The notes under the pieces: generated by a model
Seen by the model: the letters and a program-made list of their open reading frames with translations, nothing else
Told to the model about the DNA's origin: nothing
Database searches by the model: none
Translations under genes and position numbers: made by a program
DNA from: Longimonas sp046498435
GTDB taxonomy: Bacteria > Bacteroidota > Rhodothermia > Rhodothermales > Salinibacteraceae
Reading direction: 5' to 3'
Length of the DNA: 9,394 bases
NCBI RefSeq assembly: GCF_046498435.1
Contig: NZ_JAWOAR010000240.1
Span: 1-9,394, forward strand
Shown: positions 1 to 6,701 of the stretch, piece by piece
Layout: each line of letters begins with the position of its first letter
Numbering within the stretch: the first letter of the stretch is position 1

Positions 1-1747
1 GCTCGGCGGTGTCGACAAATGTTTCGGTGCCCAGCATGCGGTAGAGGCGATGCAGCACATAAATGGCCACGCCAGTGCCCGAGGGCCGGGCCCCGTCCGA
101 GATCGCCTGCTGACGCACCAGCACGTCATCGGCGGTGTGGGGCGCGGTGTAGAATCCGCCGCGCTCTGTATCATCCGCAAAGTCGGCGCACAAGGTCTGG
201 GCCAGCGCACGAGCCACTCCGAGCCAGCGGGTGTTGAGCGTAGCGTCGTACAGATCGAGCAGTCCCCACGCCAGGTAGGCATAATCGGCGAGCGTGGCCT
301 CAATACCAGCTTCGCCATTGCGGTAGCGATGCCACAAACGTCCGTCGTCGCGCAGCATGGTATTGCACAGAAACGAGGCAACATTCTCCGCAACAGGCAG
401 ATACGACGCGTCAACGTGCTGTGCGGTGCGGGCAAGTCCAGCAAGAGCAAGCCCATTCCAGTCGGTTAGGATCTTATCATCGAGGAACGGGCGCGGGCGT
501 TCGCTCCGCACCTTGAACAGCGTAGCGCGGGCGGTATCCATCTCGTGCTGCAGGGTATCGGACGTTGTGTCGAGTTGTTCGGCCAGCGCCCCCCAGCTGT
601 CGGCGCGATGCAGCACGTTTTCGCCAGTGCGCTCGCCGGTCGCTTCCTCCTCGAAGTTACCCTGCTCCTGCATGCTATACACTGTTGCGAAACGCTCGGC
701 AGTGTCGGCATCGAGATGATCGCGGATGGCGTCCAGCGTCCACGTGTAGAAGGCACCCTCGCGCGCTTCGCCTGTGTCGGGGTCTGCGCTGTCGGCATCT
801 TCGGCAGAATAGAACGCCCCCGTGTCGTCCAAGAGGTCGCGTGTCAGGTAGGCAACCAGATCGTCGACGTGAGCATCCCACCCCGCGTCGGGGGCAATGC
901 GATGCGCATCTGCCAGGGCCATAAGGAGCAGCCCCTGGTCGTAGAGCATTTTTTCGAAGTGCGGCAGCCGCCAGATGGCATCGGTGGCGTAGCGGTGCAG
1001 TCCGCCCCCCAAGTGATCGTTGATGCCGCCGCGCATCATAGGACGCAGCGTGGAGGTAGCCATATCGACCGCGTAGTCGGTTCCCGATGCCGCGCCGTAG
1101 GTGCTGAGGAAGAGCAGCGTGTGCGGCATGGGAAACTTAGGCGCGCCGCCAAATCCGCCATGCGTGGGATCAAACTGGCGGCTGAGCTGCTGCACGCCGT
1201 TCTGCAGCGTAGACGACGCTGGGACATCGCCCCGTGTGTCGGTATCGCTCTCTTGCTCCAGCAGGTCGATCATCTTGTCGGCCTCCTGCTCCAGCTTGTC
1301 GCGCTCTTGCGTCCATAGTGCCTCTACGCGCTCGGTCAGTTCCATGAGCCCGGTGCGGCCCATGCGCCCGTGCTTGGGCAGATAGGTAGCCGCATAGAAG
1401 GGGCGTTTTTCAGGAGTAAGCAGCACGTTGAGGGGCCAGCCGCCGTTACCCCGCATCATCTGACACACGCTCATGTAGAGCTGGTCGAGGTCGGGACGCT
1501 CCTCGCGGTCCATTTTGATGGGCACGAACACTTCGTTCAGGCGCGCGGCCACCTCGGCATCCTCAAACGACTCATGCGCCATCACATGGCACCAATGGCA
1601 GGTGGCGTATCCAATTGACAAGAACACGGGCTTGTCTTCAGCCTGCGCCTTCGCAAACGCCTCCTCGCCCCACGGGTACCAATCTACGGGGTTGTCTTTG
1701 TGCTGAAGCAGGTACGGACTACTGGATTCTGCGAGTTGGTTGGCCAT
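1..1747 (-). CDS. DUF255 / YyaL / SPATA20-type thioredoxin-domain protein (3' end cut by window edge)
   Basis: I read this on the minus strand from the ATG at 1747 to the window edge; about 582 codons are visible without a stop. Near the N-terminus is the family hallmark YLLQHKDNPVDWYPWGEEAF (residues 12-31). A thioredoxin-like CxxC motif, CHWC, follows at residues 50-53 within CHWCHVMAHESF. Around residues 240-270 come GGINDHLGGGLHRY and FEKMLYDQ, typical of the six-hairpin (alpha/alpha) barrel of this family. Family members are usually about 680-700 residues, so roughly 100 C-terminal residues lie outside. No signal peptide is seen, so it is probably cytoplasmic. The family is widely conserved but its biochemical role is not settled; a redox role or sugar-modifying activity has only been suggested from the folds. 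No Shine-Dalgarno sequence precedes the start, which is normal for Bacteroidota. It is divergent from the rest of the window and its left-hand neighbour cannot be seen. Family assignment is firm; the function is not known. Confidence 0.95.
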   Translation of the reverse strand, partial: MANQLAESSSPYLLQHKDNPVDWYPWGEEAFAKAQAEDKPVFLSIGYATCHWCHVMAHESFEDAEVAARLNEVFVPIKMDREERPDLDQLYMSVCQMMRGNGGWPLNVLLTPEKRPFYAATYLPKHGRMGRTGLMELTERVEALWTQERDKLEQEADKMIDLLEQESDTDTRGDVPASSTLQNGVQQLSRQFDPTHGGFGGAPKFPMPHTLLFLSTYGAASGTDYAVDMATSTLRPMMRGGINDHLGGGLHRYATDAIWRLPHFEKMLYDQGLLLMALADAHRIAPDAGWDAHVDDLVAYLTRDLLDDTGAFYSAEDADSADPDTGEAREGAFYTWTLDAIRDHLDADTAERFATVYSMQEQGNFEEEATGERTGENVLHRADSWGALAEQLDTTSDTLQHEMDTARATLFKVRSERPRPFLDDKILTDWNGLALAGLARTAQHVDASYLPVAENVASFLCNTMLRDDGRLWHRYRNGEAGIEATLADYAYLAWGLLDLYDATLNTRWLGVARALAQTLCADFADDTERGGFYTAPHTADDVLVRQQAISDGARPSGTGVAIYVLHRLYRMLGTETFVDTAE

Positions 1748-1895
1748 AGCGGGGGCATAGAGTGCAAGAGAGCCGTTCGCAATACAGGATAGCGTGCCCT
1801 TTGTATCGAAGGGGCTTTCATGTGTGCCCGCGCTGCGTACCGTGCACACATCTGCCATTCTACGTTTTTCCTGCGTGTCTGCTTCATACAACGCA

Positions 1896-1994
1896 TCAGA
1901 CCACAACCTGAGCCATGGGAAGCACAATGTCGATGATGAGCATGAGCAGTTCTTGAATCCACTGAAGCAGATGTTCAATCAATGGTTGAGTCAT
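1896..1994 (-). CDS. possible small hydrophobic peptide, 32 residues (doubtful)
   Basis: On the minus strand an ATG at 1994 opens a 32-codon frame ending in TGA at 1896-1898. The peptide starts MTQPLIEHLLQWIQ, continues ELLMLIIDIVLP and ends MAQVVV. It would form one hydrophobic helix of about 15-20 residues with a single Asp inside it, like many single-span small membrane proteins and type I toxin peptides. It begins 17 bases after the stop of the 138-codon frame on the same strand. A TATAAC hexamer lies about 20 bases upstream, but no convincing partner element was found. There is no ribosome binding site, and a frame this short can occur by chance. I do not recognise the sequence; treat it as a candidate only. 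Confidence 0.18.
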   Translation of the reverse strand: MTQPLIEHLLQWIQELLMLIIDIVLPMAQVVV

Positions 1995-2011
1995 AATAGA
2001 GTCGGAATGCG

Positions 2012-2428
2012 TTATAGCAAAACGGGTGATGCTGGATGCTCGACGGACGAGCATATTTGTGTACGCCGAACGGGGTCATTTGTACCGAACGCCGTTGGAT
2101 TCTGCTGGGCTACAACGTGGTGTATGGTGTGCACATTTTCCAAACGGTTTTGGATGAACGGAAGATGCGCCTGACGGACGGTTATGATATCCAGTTGCCA
2201 AGAAAAAGTGTCGTGGAAATCATTCTGATAACGGTGTTGGTTAAGCTGCAAATGATCACGGGAGGTATCCAAGACGTGTTTGTTGTCTTCAATATGGAAA
2301 CGCGTGGTCACCATGATACCTGCCGGAAGCCCGTTCTCAGATAACACAAAATGGCTCTTTATTGTGTTTGAAGACCAATTACGTTCTGCAGCGGTTTGAA
2401 AAAACGGCTCCGGTTGAGTGCCTACCAC
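2012..2428 (-). CDS. unassigned open frame, 138 codons (probably not a real gene)
   Basis: A minus-strand frame starts with GTG at 2428 and runs 138 codons to 2012. Its product is rich in His, Gln and Asn, has no membrane segment, signal peptide or metal-binding motif I can name, and resembles no family I recognise. The plus strand is also open over much of the same stretch (2036-2344). Its GTG start lies 81 bases before the chosen start of the deaminase gene, on the opposite strand. It could be a decayed acquired gene, a lineage-restricted gene, or simply open by chance. The AT-richer composition and the hydrophobic 32-codon frame just downstream are the only reasons to list it. Confidence 0.13.
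   Translation of the reverse strand: MVGTQPEPFFQTAAERNWSSNTIKSHFVLSENGLPAGIMVTTRFHIEDNKHVLDTSRDHLQLNQHRYQNDFHDTFSWQLDIITVRQAHLPFIQNRLENVHTIHHVVAQQNPTAFGTNDPVRRTQICSSVEHPASPVLL
2139..2154. repeat. 16-base inverted repeat in the AT-rich island
   Basis: TCCAAA and TTTGGA form a perfect six-base inverted repeat around the four-base centre CGGT. It could be a small hairpin or a protein-binding palindrome. There is no following U-run to support a terminator in either direction, and it lies within the doubtful minus-strand frame at 2012-2428. A repeat of this size may be chance. Confidence 0.25.
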
Positions 2429-2509
2429 TGGTCCGGGAGAGGAACCTTACGGATATGCGTCAATAGATGCAATCCTTTTCGCTTGCCCTGCCTCTTGAAG
2501 CTGCCGTCT

Positions 2510-3307
2510 GTGACTGGTTCGCTGTTGTCATCGGCTCGTGCACATCTGGCTTCGCTACGTGAGCGGGCTTACGTTCCGTTCTCAAAGAGGCCGCGCAGCG
2601 TGCTTCTGGTGCTCGGCGATGGCCGGTGGGTTCCTGGCGTACGCATTGAAAGTGCATCGTACTCACTCAGTATTTCGGCGATAGGAAATGCCGTGACAAC
2701 AGCCTATAGTTTGCGGTGCTTCGAAGAGGTTGCAGGGGTGATCGCATCAGCCCCGCTCTCCCCGGCTGATGAAGCCTATCTGCAAGTGCTTGATGGGTTT
2801 TCCGATGCGTTTCCACCGCGCACAAACGGCACCGACCTGACTTCGTACTGGCGCACCGCCCCGCCGAGCAGCCTCACCCCCCCCGTTGATCCCACGATGC
2901 CTGTACCTAACTCACCTGCTGAGGGCATTGCCGCAGCGCGTGAGGTAGCAGTGCATGCGCACATCCCAGAGTCGCGGTTTCCGGTAGGAGCCCTGCTCGT
3001 GCACGCCGCGCACACAGCCGTGCCGGGGGTCAATGTGGAACATCCCGACTGGACGCGTATCTTGTGTGCCGAGCGCAATGCCTTGAGCACAGCATATGCG
3101 TACGACCTCACTGAATGCACAGCGCTCTACCTTTCGTGTCCAAAGGCGCGCCACGGTTCGCCCTGTGGTGCATGCCGCCAGGTGCTGGCCGAACGCGCCC
3201 CCGATGCGATGCTGTATATGGATCGACATGCCGATTCCCCTGAGCGGAGCACGCCCGCGGCGCTCCTCCCAGCGTTCTTTAACAGCTCCGACCTCATTCC
3301 GGACTGA
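2510..3307 (+). CDS. cdd: two-domain cytidine deaminase, degenerate first domain and catalytic second domain
   Basis: Cytidine deaminase hydrolyses cytidine and deoxycytidine to uridine and deoxyuridine in pyrimidine salvage, in the cytoplasm. From the GTG at 2510 the protein is 265 residues. The C-terminal half (about residue 140 on) is a complete catalytic domain: NVE at 175-177 for substrate binding, LCAERNAL with zinc ligand Cys186 and catalytic Glu188, and PCGACRQ with zinc ligands Cys219 and Cys222. The N-terminal half has the same framework (AYVPFSKRP, RIESASYSL) but reads SAI (56-58) where CAE belongs and PADEA (85-89) where PCGAC belongs, so it cannot bind zinc. No in-frame ATG exists before 2897. 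In-frame candidates are TTG 2396, 2483, 2495 and 2525 and GTG 2510; I chose the GTG because recognisable domain sequence begins just after it. Starting at ATG 2897 would leave a standard one-domain enzyme of 136 residues, but the coherent upstream half argues against that. The exchanger gene follows after 59 bases. Confidence 0.88.
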   Translation: MTGSLLSSARAHLASLRERAYVPFSKRPRSVLLVLGDGRWVPGVRIESASYSLSISAIGNAVTTAYSLRCFEEVAGVIASAPLSPADEAYLQVLDGFSDAFPPRTNGTDLTSYWRTAPPSSLTPPVDPTMPVPNSPAEGIAAAREVAVHAHIPESRFPVGALLVHAAHTAVPGVNVEHPDWTRILCAERNALSTAYAYDLTECTALYLSCPKARHGSPCGACRQVLAERAPDAMLYMDRHADSPERSTPAALLPAFFNSSDLIPD

Positions 3308-3366
3308 CGCTGCTCGCTCGGCGTTTCCAGATTGGTTCGTTTCCACGTTTCGCCCTATGCCAACGC

Positions 3367-4326
3367 ATGATCTTCCACATCAGCTTCTTCGTGCTCGGCC
3401 TGGTCATTCTCTACTTTGGAGCCGAGTGGATGGTGGGCGGCTCCTCGCGCCTGGCGCTCTACTTTGGCATCCAACCCATTGTGGTCGGGCTCACCATTGT
3501 AGCGCTGGGCACTTCGTTGCCCGAGTTTCTGGTGAACCTGTTTGCGGTCATCGCACGCGAGGATAGCATTGCCGTTGGCAATATCATCGGGTCCAACATC
3601 TCGAACATCGCCCTCATTCTGGGCACAGTGGCTGTACTTGCGCCTCTGCATATTGCACGCACAGTGCTGCATCGCGAGTACCTCATCATGATGGGGGTGA
3701 TGCTGATGTTTTTAGGAGTGTCGGTCGACGGGGTCATTCAGCGTCATGACGGGCTGTTACTCGTTACGGGACTCGTTGCCTTCTTGAGCTACCTGTTCTA
3801 CACCAGTAAAGAGCGTCCGAGCAGCCTGGTAGAGGACGAGTGGGCCGATGCTTCTCAAACAACTTCTTCGATCTCGCTGCCGTGGCAATCGGCCCGCATC
3901 GTCGTGGGTATGATTGGGCTCGGAGCGGGCGCTCACCTTATGGTGGAGAGCGCGGTTGCCATTGCAAAGATCTATGCGATTTCGGAAGTTGTCATTGGGC
4001 TTACCATCGTGGCCATTGGCACGAGTCTGCCCGAGTTGGCAGCCTCGGTCGTAGGAGCGGTAAAGCACGAAGACGGGCTCTCGATTGGCAATATCCTGGG
4101 AAGCAACATCCTGAATGTGCTCTTTGTAGTAGGGGCAGTGTCGAGCGTGCAGCCGCTTGCTGTAGAAGCAGAGTCGGTCCGCATCCACCTGCCGTTTATG
4201 TTGGCCGTGTGCGGTATGCTCTACGTGCTGGCTCGTCCCTCATTTCGACTGGGACGGGCAGGCGGCGTAGCGCTACTGCTTATCTTTGGCGGATACATGA
4301 CGTATCTGCTGATGCCCTACCTGTAA
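3367..4326 (+). CDS. CaCA-family calcium/sodium (or cation/proton) antiporter, YrbG-like
   Basis: This is a 319-residue inner-membrane antiporter, close to the usual length for bacterial YrbG/NCX-type exchangers. The protein is mostly hydrophobic, with about ten membrane helices in two homologous halves. The two alpha repeats are plain. The first has GTSLPE at 48-53 and GNIIGSN at 71-77. The second has GTSLPE at 218-223 and GNILGSN at 241-247. Glu53 and Glu223 match the ion-coordinating glutamates of the family. The halves are joined by a hydrophilic, partly acidic loop around residues 145-175 (SKERPSS, VEDEWADASQ). The ATG at 3367 starts directly before the first helix, and the upstream stop-to-start distance of 59 bases allows co-transcription with the deaminase. 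Known members export Ca2+ in exchange for Na+ or H+; which ion is driven here cannot be told from sequence. Na+-coupled export would suit a salt-loving host, which is inference. Confidence 0.95.
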   Translation: MIFHISFFVLGLVILYFGAEWMVGGSSRLALYFGIQPIVVGLTIVALGTSLPEFLVNLFAVIAREDSIAVGNIIGSNISNIALILGTVAVLAPLHIARTVLHREYLIMMGVMLMFLGVSVDGVIQRHDGLLLVTGLVAFLSYLFYTSKERPSSLVEDEWADASQTTSSISLPWQSARIVVGMIGLGAGAHLMVESAVAIAKIYAISEVVIGLTIVAIGTSLPELAASVVGAVKHEDGLSIGNILGSNILNVLFVVGAVSSVQPLAVEAESVRIHLPFMLAVCGMLYVLARPSFRLGRAGGVALLLIFGGYMTYLLMPYL

Positions 4327-4369
4327 GCCACTCCTCCTGCACATCGCTCCTTCAATTAGTGAGCGGTTG

Positions 4370-4382
4370 CCACGTCACGTGG
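4370..4382. promoter_or_regulatory. 13-base palindrome, possible operator or hairpin
   Basis: CCACGTCACGTGG is a perfect inverted repeat with six-base arms and a single central base. It lies 43 bases after the exchanger stop and 77 bases before the VWA gene start. The ACGT cores resemble binding sites of dimeric regulators. A hairpin with a one-base loop is sterically unlikely, so a protein site is the better reading if it is functional. No U-run follows, so it is not a standard terminator. I see no convincing TAnnTTTG element between it and the VWA start. Confidence 0.3.
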
Positions 4383-4459
4383 TGCTGGTTAAGCCGGACC
4401 GTCGTTACGCACCAAAAGCGTGCATTCCCTTGGTTTTTAGTTTGTTGTAGATATTATTT

Positions 4460-6568
4460 ATGCTCACGCTTAGCGTATCGGGATGGTGGCTGCTGCTCAT
4501 CACCGCTGGGGCTATGGGCGGAGCGGCGTGGAGCTATGTCCGCACACAACCGGCACTACCGCCTGCCTGGCGGTGGGGACTTGGCACCCTGCGTGCTGCG
4601 TCGCTCTTCTTGATTGGAGTGCTGCTCCTGGAGCCGTTCTGGACGCGCGAACAGACCACCACGCATCCGCCTCAGCTGGGCGTGCTGCTCGATAACTCGC
4701 TTAGCATGCAACACACTGGGGTGGATACGACCGATGCCCCCGTATCCGACCAGATGGAGGCGCTCCTCGACACCTGGACCGACGCGCTCGACGCCTCGCC
4801 CCGGGTCTATCCCTTTGACACCCGCCTGAGCCCGGAAACAACCCCGACATACGACGCGCCCCGCACCAATATCACCGCAGCGCTTCGGGAGGGACTTCAG
4901 CAGCACATGCCGCATACCGACGTCCCTTTAAACGCGCTGGCCCTGATCTCCGACGGGCAGCATAATAGCGGCGCGCTCCCCATTGAGCTGGCTGAAAACG
5001 CCGGCGTGCCTATCTACCCAGTTGTTGTGGGCGATACGCTTCCACAGCGCGATGTGCAGGTTCGGCGCGTGCGCACCAACGACCGCGGCTACGTCGACAC
5101 GCCTCATCCCGTAGAGGCTCGCATTCGTAGCATCGAGGCTGAGGGCGAATCCGTCACCGTAACGCTGAGCCGCGATGGCACGACGCTTGACACCGAGGAG
5201 ATTACCCTTCCCGAAGGCACCGCCGACCAGCCCGTGTCGCTCAGTTACACACCCGAGGAATCCGGAACGCATACGCTCACTGTGCGCGTGAGCGATCTGC
5301 CTGACCAGGCGACCAGCGCGACCAACACGCAGTCGGCCACGGTGCGCATTGAAGACCGGGCCCGCACAGCCTGGATTGTGGCAGGGTCGGCCTTTCCAGA
5401 TGTGGGGGCGCTGCGCCGTCTGCTGAGTGCGAATCCCGAATGGGACGTCTCGGCCACCGTGGTCTCACAGCAAGGGCAGCTGCTGACTCCTCTCTCTGAT
5501 GCCGAAGGACCTCCCGATGTGCTGCTGCTTGCGGGTTTCCCCACGGCCGATACCCCTGCCGAAGTGCTCGATGAGATCAGCGATTGGGCCAATACGCAGC
5601 CCTTGCTTGTCTTCGCGGGGCCGCAGGTGGATGCCGAACGGCTCGACGCGCTCGCAGGAGATCGGCTGCCTGCGACGCTAACAGACGCATCGGCTACGGA
5701 GACGCGCGTGGTGCCGGAGGCGCGTGCTCAAAACCATCCGGCATGGACTGGACTCGACGATGCCGGGGCGTGGGAGCAGTTGCCCCCCGTGCTTAATACG
5801 CCCTCTGCCGATGCGCGCCCTGACGCCGAGGTGCTCGCGGCCACTGAAAGCGGCCCCCCGTTTGTGCAGACCTTACAGCGCGACCGGCAGCGCGCAGCTC
5901 TTGTGAGTGGATACGGCACCTGGCGCTGGACGACCCTGCCTCCCTCACGCGCCGATGCTTCGAGGCTTTGGCCTACCCTCGTTACCAACCTTGCACGCTG
6001 GGCCAGCACCGATCTCGACACGCCCGTCCGCATTCGCCCCGACGCCTCCGTGTTTGCGGGTACCGAACCGGTTACCTTCTCGGGACGCGTATTTGACGGA
6101 CGCGGTGAACCGGTCACTGAAGCCACGGTGGCGCTTACCATTACCAACGACGACGGCGAAGACTTGCCGTACACGATGCGCCATGCCGGGGGCGGGCAGT
6201 ATCGGTTGGATGCGGGAGCCTTGCCAGCCGGGTCGTACACCTATTCGGCCACCGCCACACGCGGCGATAACGACCTGGGGACCGATGCGGGGTCGTTTGA
6301 GGTCGATACCCCCAACATCGAACGTCAGGCTACACGTGCTAACCTGGAACTGATGACCCAGCTGGCCGACCGCACCGGCGGCGAGGTGCTCTTCTTAGAC
6401 GAAGCCGATGCGTTGCCTGAGCGGGTGCAAGCGCATCCGTCCTTTACCCCCACCGAGCGCACCGAGCGCACCGACTGGGCCCTGGCTCATGCCTGGCCGC
6501 TGTTGGTTGTGGTGCTGGGTCTGCTTAGCACCGAATGGTTTCTGCGAAAGCGCCAAGGACTGGCATAG
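4460..6568 (+). CDS. membrane-anchored VWA-domain protein (BatA-like architecture)
   Basis: The product has 702 residues. Two membrane helices lie near the N-terminus (about 8-25 and 43-60), separated by a basic loop. A von Willebrand A domain follows, with a full metal-ion-dependent adhesion site: DNSLS at 78-82, a Thr at 136 or 139, and SDG at 164-166. Beta-rich Ig-like stretches sit around 190-300 and 540-620. Between them, about 305-400, is an alpha/beta segment (PDVLLLAGF, LLVFAGPQVD) that resembles the glutamine-amidotransferase-like fold often found in such proteins. A last helix near 675-693 is followed by LRKRQ. The positive-inside rule puts the VWA and Ig-like parts in the periplasm. 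The protein has no cysteine that I found and a single lysine (in RKRQ), which suggests salt adaptation. Relatives occur in Bat-type clusters with MoxR ATPases; no such partner is visible here. Probably a protein-interaction or envelope-stress role; the exact function is unknown. Confidence 0.85.
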   Translation: MLTLSVSGWWLLLITAGAMGGAAWSYVRTQPALPPAWRWGLGTLRAASLFLIGVLLLEPFWTREQTTTHPPQLGVLLDNSLSMQHTGVDTTDAPVSDQMEALLDTWTDALDASPRVYPFDTRLSPETTPTYDAPRTNITAALREGLQQHMPHTDVPLNALALISDGQHNSGALPIELAENAGVPIYPVVVGDTLPQRDVQVRRVRTNDRGYVDTPHPVEARIRSIEAEGESVTVTLSRDGTTLDTEEITLPEGTADQPVSLSYTPEESGTHTLTVRVSDLPDQATSATNTQSATVRIEDRARTAWIVAGSAFPDVGALRRLLSANPEWDVSATVVSQQGQLLTPLSDAEGPPDVLLLAGFPTADTPAEVLDEISDWANTQPLLVFAGPQVDAERLDALAGDRLPATLTDASATETRVVPEARAQNHPAWTGLDDAGAWEQLPPVLNTPSADARPDAEVLAATESGPPFVQTLQRDRQRAALVSGYGTWRWTTLPPSRADASRLWPTLVTNLARWASTDLDTPVRIRPDASVFAGTEPVTFSGRVFDGRGEPVTEATVALTITNDDGEDLPYTMRHAGGGQYRLDAGALPAGSYTYSATATRGDNDLGTDAGSFEVDTPNIERQATRANLELMTQLADRTGGEVLFLDEADALPERVQAHPSFTPTERTERTDWALAHAWPLLVVVLGLLSTEWFLRKRQGLA

Positions 6569-6701
6569 CCGCACCGCTGGTATAGCCACACGGTCGTAAC
6601 GCCTCCCCCCACTTGAATCTCTATGGCGGGGCTACCGGTGTAACACGTTCGCATAGCAAACACGCCACAGTCGCTATCTGCTCAACCGCCTGCCCTCGTA
6701 T

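Larger units (their letters stand above)
1748..2509. other. AT-richer divergent intergenic region without a recognised gene
   Basis: These roughly 760 bases separate the divergent DUF255 and cytidine deaminase genes. Hand counts of single 60-base lines give about 43% GC (1981-2040), 45% (2221-2280), 52% (2281-2340) and 37% (2341-2400), against about 70% in a line of the VWA gene (4741-4800). No reading frame here resembles a family I know. Overlapping frames on both strands (for example plus 2036-2344 and minus 2012-2428) stay open over similar stretches, so openness alone is poor evidence. I found no good TAnnTTTG promoter facing either gene, though both must start here. The base composition suggests acquired DNA or a decayed gene or mobile element; no terminal repeats or transposase motifs were seen to prove it. 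Confidence 0.6.

Noticed and set aside
545..1318. Plus-strand open frame of 257 codons
   Set aside because: It is antisense to the well-supported DUF255 protein, and its sequence matches nothing recognisable.
1748..2509. Transposase remnant
   Set aside because: Composition would fit, but I could not find a DDE motif, terminal inverted repeats or target-site duplications in any frame, so I do not call a mobile element.
3840..4613. Plus-strand open frame of 257 codons overlapping the exchanger and VWA genes
   Set aside because: It is an out-of-frame reading across the end of the exchanger and the start of the VWA gene, with Arg/Ser/Gly-rich shadow composition.
6563..6596. Imperfect 17-base tandem similarity around the VWA stop codon (GGCATAGCC and GGTATAGCC)
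   Set aside because: Only about 12 of 17 positions match; too weak to call a repeat or regulatory element.
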